A DNA stretch of 64,000 nucleotides from assembly GCA_943735955.1 (NCBI GenBank), contig OX030961.1, positions 6,848,920 through 6,912,919 of the forward strand, in the 5' to 3' direction. The notes under the pieces are model-generated. The model was not told where the DNA came from. It made no database searches and worked only from the letters and a program-made list of their open reading frames with translations. The stretch is from Piscicola geometra (Eukaryota > Annelida > Clitellata > Hirudinida > Piscicolidae). The position numbers were made by a program, and so were the translations under genes. Numbering within the stretch: the stretch's first letter is position 1; each line of letters starts with the position of its first letter. Shown here one piece after another: positions 33,801-44,415 of this stretch.

Positions 33801-36800
33801 TCTGTCGATGGCCCATGCACTCAGCACCGACCCTCCCTGCAGCACCACCCTCTTGAACAGTTTGGAGCCTGATAATAAACTAACATGAGTGACCGAAAGT
33901 ACGGTTGAGTTTTACTATAGATGTGAGTTTATTTTGAATTGCTAATTAAAGTATTATAAAAATCGCGTGACTTTTGGTGACTGGAGAGATCATGAGAATA
34001 TTGGCCATGGCGGCTCCGTGACCTTGACCCAAGATCGTGACGTCAGAAGACTTACCGCCAAAGCTCTGTGGAAGTTTCAAAAGTTAAGTAATAGTAAATT
34101 TGTTACAGAACTTCAAAAGTGTAACCCTTGTTTATTTTAACGCGTCCATTCAAACAATATAAAGAGAAGAATTTGAAACACAGATAAGCATCAAATCAAG
34201 GAATGAAAACAACTCTACCTGTGTACTTCAAAAGCTCGAAATTAGTTTTGTGTTTCAGACAAAATGAACAAGAATCCATGGTCGCGTAGACGGCAGATCA
34301 AGATTCCTCAACGACATAAGAGGTATGGAGATATTTTTTATTGGATAGAAAAACCCTGGGAAGCCTAACTAAGCATGGAAAAGTCTTTTAACAAGATCTG
34401 AAAAGTCTCAGATCAGATATTCGAAGGTGGTGAAACCATGAAGTGAAAAAAGAGAATGAGACGAATCAGACAGGCTCCCGTCTCGCGAGAAGACTAGGTT
34501 CAATTTGAATAAAATGATGATGATAGTGAATAAAATATATTACTTGGATATTAGCTTTGATCCAGTGCAGGGCTGCGGCTTGGTCAAGTATGGCGTAGTT
34601 GCCTGAGGCGTCACTGTCCTTGGTGCTTAAAAAGCCTGGCAAGAGAGTAGTAAATGTGCGCCTTGATGTGAAATGCACTGAATTTTTTTACATTTTTTGT
34701 TAATCTTTTTTTTTTGTGTTTTTTATTATTATTTCGGAGCGGTTTATAAATTATAAAAAAAGTTTAATAAAACAAATGAAAAAAAACCTATATTTGAAAG
34801 CTTCGGTATGATAAAAATTAAAATTTATTAAAAAACCATTGAATTCAAATTAGTTTTTTAAATAACACAAAAATTTTGATGTAAGCTTTAAAGTGCTTGA
34901 TTGAAAAAAAAATTTTTTCCATAAGTTTTAGAAGTGTTAACTAATGAGCTTCTAAACAAGAATAATGAATAGATTTTTTCAAATTAAGGTTCAAATTAAT
35001 TGTATCATAAAAACTATTTTTTCCAAATTACTACTCAAACACCCATCCAATTAGGCATCAAAGCCTCAAGCCAAAAACCCACCAACCACTCACTCACCAA
35101 GAGCGCCGACTCTGAAGTTGATGGTGACGACGATGACCAGGCCAAATGAAGCCATAAAACTGCCATCCAGGTGGTTGCCTGTGGCCATGTCGTACGAAGC
35201 CGCATCGATCACCACAACTACTGGGTAGGTGTGGTTGTGGCTGTAGTTGCTGTAGTCGCTGTAGTTGTGGTGGTCGATGAAGTCGCGTTCAGTTCTTTCA
35301 TCAGGAGTTTGGTGAAGGTTGATATTGTCGTAGCTTTTAGACTTTGGTGGTGCTTGATCTTCAGAGGGTTATGGGAAAAACAAAATTTAAGTTTTTTAAA
35401 GTAGAATAAAAAATTCACTGATAAATAATTTTCAGTATCAATTTATTAACCGCACGCCAACTTTGCACATAAAATAGACAAGATTATTTCTGTATCTTTT
35501 GAGTTACAGGGACATTTATGCCATGCAAGAAACAAAATTGAAATATAAGTAAATAAATAATTTATAAAACTTGTGGTAATTACTGAAAAAAGTATCCAAA
35601 AAACTTTAAAATTTTTGTAAATTTAGGCGAATCCCTTCAACTGACTGATATTGGTATTGTTTCATTGATTCGCAAAATAATAGTGCCTGGCTATAAAAAT
35701 TTTAAAACCACAGATTTAGGCATATATTTGAACTAATACAGTATTCACCAATAAAGTATAATATAAAACTACTTGCACAAAATCTTTATCAAAAAAATAT
35801 AATGATTTCATAATTATAAATTCTTGTAAGAAAAATTAATAATGTATAAAATTTATAAATTATTCAAACATTTTTTTAAGTTATCACTTTGAATATTTTA
35901 TCAACACACCTCCGATAAAAAAAATTCTTAAAAACATGTGAAAGCCCTCAAGATATCAATTTTTTAGTTTATAAACCTTGTAGCTAGAATTCGAGTGGCC
36001 GAGGCAGATGTCCTTTAATGAGGCACTAGACTGCCCTAGCTGCGTCAGAATTTTTTGTTTCTAGTAAAATACACCTTCAAGGCTTTTCCAATTACTGCCT
36101 CGAAGAGACAAAACCTTTTCTTGTAATTCGAACTTTAAAGTTTTAAAATATATTATAATTTTTCTTTTCGTAAATTTTTTTATATATAATTAAATGACGA
36201 AAATATTTTTTTATTTAACTTTCAAAATGAGTTTTTATTAAGAATTTCTTTTACCATTAGCTCCCAAGGCTTTTATTCATTTTCGCCTTTTGTTTTTTCT
36301 CTTAAATCATAATATATTCTGTGGAAAATATATTGAAAACAAACTTTGAATAATTTCACACTTGGTGCTTTTTTCGCTTAAGTTTCAAGCTGTTTAAAAC
36401 CATCTATAAGAAAGGATTGCTGGAATTACTTTCATGGCTTAATATTCACTATCAATTAGATTGTTTCATAATCAGTGTCACACGGCAGGAGAACTAGTAT
36501 AATTAATCGCTTTAAAAAAAAACTTGAGGTTTTTTTCAACGGTTAAGAACAATTTATTCCTGCAAAGAAATCTATTTTTTCGGTAAATAAAGTCTTCGTA
36601 AAAGTAGTGTTTTTAAAGAGCTTCAAATTGAAAAAAAAAATTAAACTATTGATAAAATTAATTAACTCTATTTTATTCTTTCAGCAAAAAATTGGACTAG
36701 AAAAAACTTCAAATCGTCTCAAGGAATAAAATGTATTTAAAAAAGTATTTGTCATAAAGCTGAAATTGAATCTTATATTATGTAAAAAATTGCTATCTTT

Positions 36801-38878
36801 TTTCTGCAAGTATTTTTCCTTTTTTGGAATTACTAATAATTCACGATTCCTGAGCAGTCACTTTAATTTAAATGAAAAACTAGTATTTTAAGTTTTGTTA
36901 GTGTGATTTTTCCAGTTAAAACCAAAATAACTTTTCAAGTGAAAGATTCTATTTCATTTTATAAAGTTAAGCAAAAAATTTATTAAATCGAAATTTTTTA
37001 TTCAAGTTATCTAACATAGATCAGCGCAGCCTTAATTACTAGTAATACTATCAATTCCTGGATCTCAATAAAATTTGCTCATAAGCGTCTGTAGCATTGA
37101 ATGCTACTTTTCTTCTTTAAAAATCTCATCATTTTTGAAATTTATTTTTAGAAAATTAATTTTTACTTCTGCAGGTATTTAATAGTTTTGAAAAACAAAT
37201 TATTTTCATTAAAAAATAAATAATAATTTAAAATAATTTTTTTAATGAGTTTAAAAAAATATAAGTAAGTTAGAAACATCTTCAAATTTTGCTAAAGTTG
37301 AGTTGCGTTTTGAATGAATGCCAAGCAGTTATAGAACCATTTTGAAAACACTAAAAAAAGTATTATTTCAGGAAAAAACCTTCATCTAAATAAGACAACG
37401 CTACAATTTATAGCCCCTGAACTGCTGTCACAAGCACTATTTTGAATGCTTGCATCAATGCTCCAGTCTCCACTACCAAGAGACTCCTCGGCACAACGAG
37501 CGTCCCGATAAACACCGCTTTGGCGCTCAACAAAGTACACAATTGAAAGGGATTTGCAGTGGCATGGTTATGTAAAGAGCTGAGAAGCAATAAAGAGACC
37601 ACCATGAATCAAATAAACATGTCTCAGCAATTATTTCATGAAAGTTAAGTATATTTTCAGTACTTTATAAACTATAAACAAAATGCTCCTAACAATCAAT
37701 AAAAGATGAATTTTGATTTTCTGCCAAAAAATCTATCTTTTCATAAAAGCTTTTTAGAACGTTAATTTAGGCTAAATAAATGAATCTCTTTCATGCAGCT
37801 TAAGACCTAAAATCACTGTGGATTGGTATTTTCATATCACTATGAATCAAGTTATTTTTTTCATATTTAAAAAATATCTATTTAAAAAAGACATTTTGCC
37901 AAATCAACATTTACAACAAACAATTGAACAATCAAAATGCTTCAATGGTTTAGAAAAGAATGATTATTTTATGATATTAACTGTTAGTTGAAGACTCTAT
38001 CATGAAATTGTATCAACAATTTTTTAAACTTTTACTTTTTTTGAACGTTCGAATAATACCCAGGAATATAAGGAACCTGGAAAAGGGACGTAAATGTTGA
38101 GGAAGAGACACTCTTCGTCCTGCTGCTTCAGGAACGACGCCACTCTGCGCAGCCTCTCCACCTCCTTCTTGGGCATTCGATCTTCCAGCTCCTCCAAGTC
38201 AGGCAAGTGTTGTGGACACACCGGAGCAAACTTGTTGGCTGTTTTGAGACCGCTCCATTTCTCGAGAGAACTAGTCGGAGGCATGAAGCGAAGCTTGCTG
38301 TTGAAGAGGGTGGCGTACTGGATGCCTAGAAAAACTTCTACATGTTCAGTGGGAGAGAAGGGCTTGAGATTGTCTCTTGTGATTTCGCCTGTTTTCGGAA
38401 CCTGCCGTAGAACGCCTCTGATACGTCCGTAGGGAGTGGTGACGATGCGTGGACTGGCTTGCTCAAGGGACGCTTGTGGGTGAGCTAGCGTGGATAGAGA
38501 CTGGTGGTAAAAATGTTGTGGGTGTTGTGAGTAGTTCTGCTGTTGATTTGTAGGCCTATTTGCATTTTGATCGTTTTTTTGAATTCGTATTTTAGTTTCC
38601 ATTTTTTGTTTGTTAACATTTTTTGTTTCACGGATAGTCATTATTGATTTTTGTTTTTGATTCCAATGACTGGAAGATTGAGAGTTATAAAGAGGATAAC
38701 ACCAGGGTGTTGAAGTGGAAGAAGCAAAAAAAGACGATGATGAAGGTGCTGTCATTGATGCGAACAGTGACGTGGATCGATAAGGATGATTGTGCGTGAA
38801 GGCTCCACTCAAGAGCACCACGACAGCCATCGCTCTAGATATCTGGCCAGATAAGTCATGCGTTTTCGCTGCAGACAT
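30738..38878 (-). CDS. Nlg: Neuroligin-like cell-adhesion protein, copy 3 (complete, 11 coding exons, short tail)
   Basis: Coding exons: 38878-38077, 35358-35098, 34635-34544, 34065-33972, 33868-33766, 33679-33578, 33460-33300, 32958-32385, 31901-31804, 31688-31485, 31411-30738; they join to 1054 codons plus stop. Exons 1 and 3-9 match copy 2 in length exactly. The domain order is the same: signal peptide, His/Gln-rich linker, inactive esterase fold (IDAAS, GQGHG), LWLDLIPKL block, one membrane helix and a basic juxtamembrane segment (SRRSRSNRKLREYKIEPS). Differences from copy 2: a Tyr/Asn-rich repeat (NYSDYSNYSHNHTYP) before the oxyanion region, an altered exon 9, and a much shorter tail ending GDSELL. 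The exon 9 donor is GC (AG|GCAGGT at 31804/31803); using the nearby GT would break the frame. The role is expected to be as for copy 2, with different tail binding. Confidence 0.93.
32225..32335. other. Possible short SINE or tRNA-pseudogene remnant
   Basis: The stretch has a B-box-like GGTTCAAATGC at about 32297, preceded by CAGTGGTCTATGGTCCTA, in intron 8 of copy 3. No cloverleaf can be drawn and no target duplications are obvious. The call is weak. Confidence 0.2.
37405..37610. other. G+C-richer island inside copy 3 intron 1, unidentified
   Basis: Two minus-strand frames are open here. One starts at 37605 and reads MVVSLLLLSSLHNHATANPF; the other contains VYRDARCAEESLGSGDWSID. The composition is exon-like, but there is no counterpart in copy 2 intron 1 and no recognised family. 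It could be an unrecognised exon or an inserted fragment. Confidence 0.3.
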
Positions 38879-41337
38879 TTTATTTATTTTTCAATCATTA
38901 ATTCTGTTTGTCTTTTTGGAAAATATTTTTTTATTAAAAAGTTATCTATTTTTTCTATTTTTTTTAGACCTATTTCAGTTAGTTAAAATATGATGGTGAC
39001 TTGATGGCTTATCCATAAAAGTAGCTTTCTCTGCGTGAAATCAACGTGTGAAGTATTGAGAAAGTGAAAATAAGATTTTAAAAATGAATGAAAAAATCGT
39101 TGATATGTTGTGATGCTTGAGAGAGCTTCGAGAATAGCTATGGGAGTAACTTTTAACACTAAAAACTACTTAAGTTAATGAACTGATGGATGCTAGGCTG
39201 AATAGAGATAAATTGAAGTATTGCTTGAAATAAATGAAACCAGCATGGTGTGAAGGAGCGTGAAGGTATTTGGAGTGTTAGAAATGGATTCATGCTTGGC
39301 TGCGTTTTTCGCTTCAACCTTATTTAAACAAGCGTGAAAAAGTACCAAAACGTGATTGTCTTTCATAGCTTTTCAATGCTTTCTGAAAGTTTTTACCTAC
39401 TATATAAGAGTATTCAAACACTTGGGAAGATTTAATAAGAGGCCTTATTTTTTTAGAGTGAAAAAACTAAAATAGTATTTTCATCTTGTTTTATTGCAAT
39501 AGATTGCAATTTCTTCTTCTTCAGAATTTACAATTTTTCAATTTACTTTTTTTATCACCAGACATGACTAAATAAATAAATAAAAATATTTAAAATGTTC
39601 AATGATTTTTTTTGGAAATTTTACCTTCTGTTTCACGGGCCGATTAGGCGAAATTGATTGTCGGCTTTTTTACTCATTTCTTGGAAAATTTTAAAAGACT
39701 GACGTGTGTTTGCTATCATTGAGCTTTAGACACTCAAAAAGACAAAGGTTTCAGTCGAAGATTTATGCTGAGCTCATATATCTCATTCTCTTTCAAATGC
39801 CTACTTTAACTTGCTAATAAATCATAATTAAAATATTCAAATTGCAAATATCTTTTCTTTTGCTGTGGAGAAATAAACTCTCAAAAATACATATCTCATT
39901 CTCTCCCAAAGGTAAATAAACTTCAATCAAGTTATCTGAAATCGCAATCTCTGAGGCTGCTTCTTCGAAATTAGCAGAAAGAAAATAAATTCGCGAAAGA
40001 ATATATGAAGCAATGTCACTTATCTATGCTTTCTTCGCCAAAGCTTTTCTTGTAAAAACGCTCGTTGTTGTGCTCATAAGAGCGCGTGATGCCAATATTT
40101 ACACTCGAAGGCCATGCATTCACAAAATGCTCGTCTATTTGTTTAATTCTTTCTCTAATACCCACTCTTTGTTGTAAATCAATCAAAAAGTCAAGCATGT
40201 ATTAGATTAAAATGGATCTGGATTTAATCTCAAGAATTTTATTCGATTTGTTCAGATTTAATAGTTTAAAATTTTAAAAATACACTTATTAGTCAAAAAT
40301 AAATAATTATATTGCTATTTGATGGATACCAAGATGAAAAAAGAATAATTGAAGTGAGAAACAGATAGATAATTATTCTTAGAAACGGATAAAAGATGCA
40401 TCAATCAATATATGATAACTAAATTTTTCCATTTTTTAATAAAAATAGTGTTTTTGATGGAAATACTAGAAAACTTAATTTTTAATTACTTCTTCAAGTG
40501 TTGGAGTAATTATTCTTCTATGAAACCCCTAAAAAATTAATATAAATGAATTTAAAAATATATTACAAGTCAAGAAAATTGATAATTATCTCAACCATTA
40601 AATTTTAAATATGTGGATACTTTTAATGATGAGATTCCTAGAAAAGCATGGGTCAATGAAATTTTAGACAGATATAAGAAGATCTACAGAAAAATGTGAA
40701 CAAGTGGTGGATGGAGTGTGGTTGCGAAATAAATAATCAGGCAGCATGAAAGCATGCAACTTTAATAAGCACATTTATCAGGCTGAAAAATGGTCACAAG
40801 TATGCTCTTTTAATCTTTACTGAACCGCTACTTGTGTGAGTTCCTTTGTAGGCACATCAACTGCAATACTCACTTATGAATTGCAACTATTAAAGACATT
40901 CTTAATTTCAAATTAAAATCTTAAATTAAATCTTCAAATTAATTAAAAGTATGAATTTTTATCTTTATATTTATTTATAAGTGATGGAATACTTATACTT
41001 AATGGATGGCAACGACTAAAAATTACATGTTTTAATGCCAATCTTTGTGATCAATATTTTTTTGTCTCACTCAACAAAATGTAGGTTAATTGACATTCAA
41101 CTGACTTTTTAATAATCGAACCCAAATTTGATTTGAGTTATCTATTCATACAGATAGAATAATTATTTTCAAGCATTAATAAATTATTATTAACAAATAT
41201 TCAAAAATAATATTTAAAACGATATTCTCCTTCAAGCGAATCAAAAAAACTTGAAGGACAATAATTTAAATAACTATTCTTCAATTTTAGTTCATTCTTA
41301 TTTCAAATATTAACAATTTTAACTTTTTTCTCAAAAC

Positions 41338-41440
41338 TTTTACGACTTCTGCCAAACCAAAGCATCATTGAATCGCCGTCCATGCAATAATCCGAGTGGA
41401 ATCGCTGGCTATATAAGCTGCCGCTTCTAGACGAAACTAT
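41338..41440 (+). promoter_or_regulatory. Conserved block A, copy 3, with a consensus TATA box
   Basis: ACGACTTCTGCC, CATTGAATCGCCGTCCATGC, CCGAGTGGAAT, TATATAAG (41410-41417) and GACGAAACT align with the blocks at 5675 and 29463. It lies 2.5 kb upstream of copy 3. TATATAAG on the plus strand is a textbook TATA box; no gene is recognised immediately downstream of it. Confidence 0.55.
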
Positions 41441-41939
41441 GTTTAAATATATAAGTATAGATATATATGTGTCACATTTATGGGTGTGCATTTAAAAATA
41501 ATTTTTTTATTTAAAAAATTTGCAGCGGTTTCTCGAAAACGGTTTTTCTTTTGAAGATTCCCTGGTGAATCCTTGTGAACTGTCATGATTTCCCCAAAAT
41601 AAAAGCACCTAAAGTAAATAAAGCTTAGAATAACACTGAAATAAAATTTTATTTTCAAATAAAAACGATTTTGTTACATCTTCAATAGTTCTTTTTAATT
41701 TAATAGAAATCTATTTAATTGATTGATTGATTGATTAATTTTTACTCCAAAAAGCATTTAAAATAAAGCCAAGTACTTTGGCAGCTTATCAGACAATCGT
41801 GAAGTAAATAATCGTGAAAAACTATTGAAAAAAGCTTCTTACTTTCGTTTTGAGCATGTACTTTAGAGATTTACTGAAAAAACAAAAAAATTTATATATA
41901 AAAAAATATTTAAATGTTACAGATTTCTATATAGAGGAA

Positions 41940-42110
41940 TATATGGCTGAAGACTCCATCATAAGTATCTTTCATCTGAAGCATGTCTGAATTTTTGACG
42001 TAGTATTTGCTAGAAAAATCAAGGAATTTTATCAATTCCGGCATGCGTTTTGGAGTTTTGCGAATGCATTGCACGCGCCGTTGGCAGACTGATTATAATC
42101 ATTATTAATG
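41940..42110. repeat. Conserved non-coding block D, copy 3
   Basis: Counterpart of 30168-30340, sharing GCTGAAG, CATCTGAAGCA, GTAGTATTTGCT-like and GAGTTTTGCGAA motifs in the same order. Confidence 0.55.
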
Positions 42111-42544
42111 AAGTTAGTTAATGTTTTCACTTGCATAATATTTTAAATCGTTATATTGGAGTTAGATAAACTTTGATTCTGATGAATTCTTTGCTTTGAA
42201 ATTCTCTTCGGAGATCTAGTTTTAACTTTATAACGACAGAAATGTAATGCCTTCAGAACGCTCAATCATAAAATCAGTAAGAAAAGATAAAACATTTTAA
42301 ACAGATTTTTTATAGCATTTTTGCCATCAAAATACAATTATATCGATTGACTAGACGTTTTTTAGCGTAGAGTTTTTCAGGTAAGCAAACAATGTTATTT
42401 GCTGTCCTTGGAACTTGAAAATGCAAGAAATAATTAGATAGCTGGGCAAAAAACATGTTTTTAAGTATTGCTGAAATATCTCATAAACTAGTGCTCTTTT
42501 TAAGCCTTCTCAAAATTCCAAAAGTCATTATTCTTTCTAATCTC

Positions 42545-42690
42545 CGTATTTACTGGGGCGATGATGGATGTCTGACTGATGAGCAGCAGTGTCAATAATG
42601 GAGGGAGTGATTGATGGCCACAGCGTCATCAATACTCAATGAAGCATGCTTCCAGCTAATCTTCCTTTCTACTTTGTTTAAGTCTTTCCC
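42545..42690. repeat. Conserved non-coding block B, copy 3
   Basis: Nearly the same as 11955-12145 over about 130 bases (GATGAGCAGCAGTGTCAATA, GGAGTGATTGATGGCCACAG, CATGCTTCCAGCTAATCTTC). A second shared piece follows: GAAGTTCCATATCTATCCGATG here, GACGTTCCATTTGCATCGGATG near 12180. Confidence 0.7.
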
Positions 42691-43299
42691 AACTAATGAC
42701 TTCATTTTTTATATAAAGTTTTCATTAATTAGTAATTCCTTGTATGAAGTTCCATATCTATCCGATGCAGTCGCAGGAGTGCTGAATGTTTTCTTAGCGG
42801 CTCTAATACAAAAATTTTTCTTCTCGAGGATTTTACTTATTTTGACTCTTAAAGCTTCTAACGCTTCTTATAAATCGCATTCGAATAATAGATTGCAAAA
42901 TGCTTAAATATATTTGACTATAGAAGTCAATTTCGTCAAATTTTATAGTTTTTCCATTTTTTTCTTTCTAATTTTTAAATAACCGATGCGCTTTAACATT
43001 GTGTTTTACGTTGATCTAAAAACGAAAAAAAAATTGCATGATTATTCTGAATTATTGACATAAAAATTGTTTTTATAAATTGATACTAATTATAGGACTG
43101 CATAATTTTGCAATAAACCTGCATTAGAATAAAAAGTATTTTGATTGCAACAGTGCAGACTTCATTTTTATGGACCTTTTGTAGATTAAAAAAATATATT
43201 TTCATTATTTATAACCATTGTTCCAGGTTCTGATTTCAACACCTAATTATCCATTCAATGTCATAGTCATGTTTTTCTTTTATTTTGCTCAAGAAAGGG

Positions 43300-43480
43300 A
43301 TTGTCGTTTTTATAGCAATAACTTATGCTTGTGTGTGCGTTTCTGAATAAATTTATGGCTCTAAGCACAAGAATTAATAGTTTTTGTTTTTTTGAGTCTG
43401 AGTGAAACAATAGAATCTCGTAAAAGATGCCTCTACATTAAGGTTTGTCTTGCACAAATAAAAAATGTGCGTAAAAGAAA
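43300..43480. repeat. Conserved non-coding block C, copy 3
   Basis: GCAATAACTTATGC, TTCTGAATAAATTTATGGCT and AAGCACAAGAATT match 7650-7830 and, in part, 12780-12870. Confidence 0.5.
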
Positions 43481-44415
43481 AAAGTTTGAACGTACTTCTG
43501 ATGCCTTCAGTAAATCCGGAATCTGGCACAGCCAAAAAAGCGCCTACTAATATATGAAACCTTTTCAATAAAATATTAATGCATTCTACATTTGAACTAG
43601 CTATTCACCTTTAAAAATTATTTATATTAATACCTTGAAACTCTTTTCAATAATGTGAAACAATGTAGAACGTTTATTAGTCATAACAATCACAAATTAA
43701 TGGTTTAATAAATGCTCTTCATATTTATGCGTAGGTTTTAGAAGACGTTTACAAGGAAATCTATGAAAATTTATAATTTCATAATATTTCAATTTAATCG
43801 ACGAATTCACTGATCTTTTGATGGGTTGCTGCAGAGAGAACAAATTGAAGAACTAATCACCTTACTACCCAATTAAGAAAGTGAAAACTTTCATGCTGCA
43901 TTCCATTTAAAAATCTTTACTTAATTAATTTGGCCGTTTCAAATGAAAGCAAGTGAATTCATGCATTGATGAATTATGGAAATTAAGAAGCAAATATATA
44001 AATAGGTTATTTATTTCAAGTCATTAAATTTAAGTTCTAGGGGTTGATTAAGATGGAGAGCGTGGTCATTAAGTGTGGAGTGCTTAGACAGACCTCAGAG
44101 AGTCTACATGAATAAGAAATATTAGCTTGAAATCAAGGTGCACGGGGTGGAAAGGAATGAATTAGTATGAAAAATGAAATGTGCCAGGGAACTCGTATGT
44201 CTATTAAAGTGTGAATAGAAGTGGTGGGAAGCATGATGGAGTGAGTAATAGAAGACATTAAAAGTTGGTGTTTTAAAGCTGTAAGATGCTGGTAATATCT
44301 TTAAGAAAAAACTTACACAGAACAAACTACCGACAAATCCTTGAGCCAAGACCTTCCTCTAACCCTTCAAGCTCTTGAACCAACAGAAAGTATTCTCCCA
44401 AAACTCAAGAGACCT

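Larger units (their letters stand above)
38879..44415. other. Gene-free region between neuroligin copy 3 and ADPGK
   Basis: No coding exon is recognised. It carries blocks P (38879-39310), G (40690-40830), A (41338-41440), D (41940-42110), B (42545-42690) and C (43300-43480), the fullest set of the four arrays. The last few hundred bases are the 3' UTR and downstream flank of ADPGK; AATAAA-like signals on the minus strand occur near 44010. Confidence 0.6.

Noticed and set aside
42611..42907. 98-codon plus-strand frame over block B of copy 3 as a coding gene
   Set aside because: In the otherwise near-identical copy at 11955-12145 the frame stops after 22 residues, so conservation is not at the protein level.
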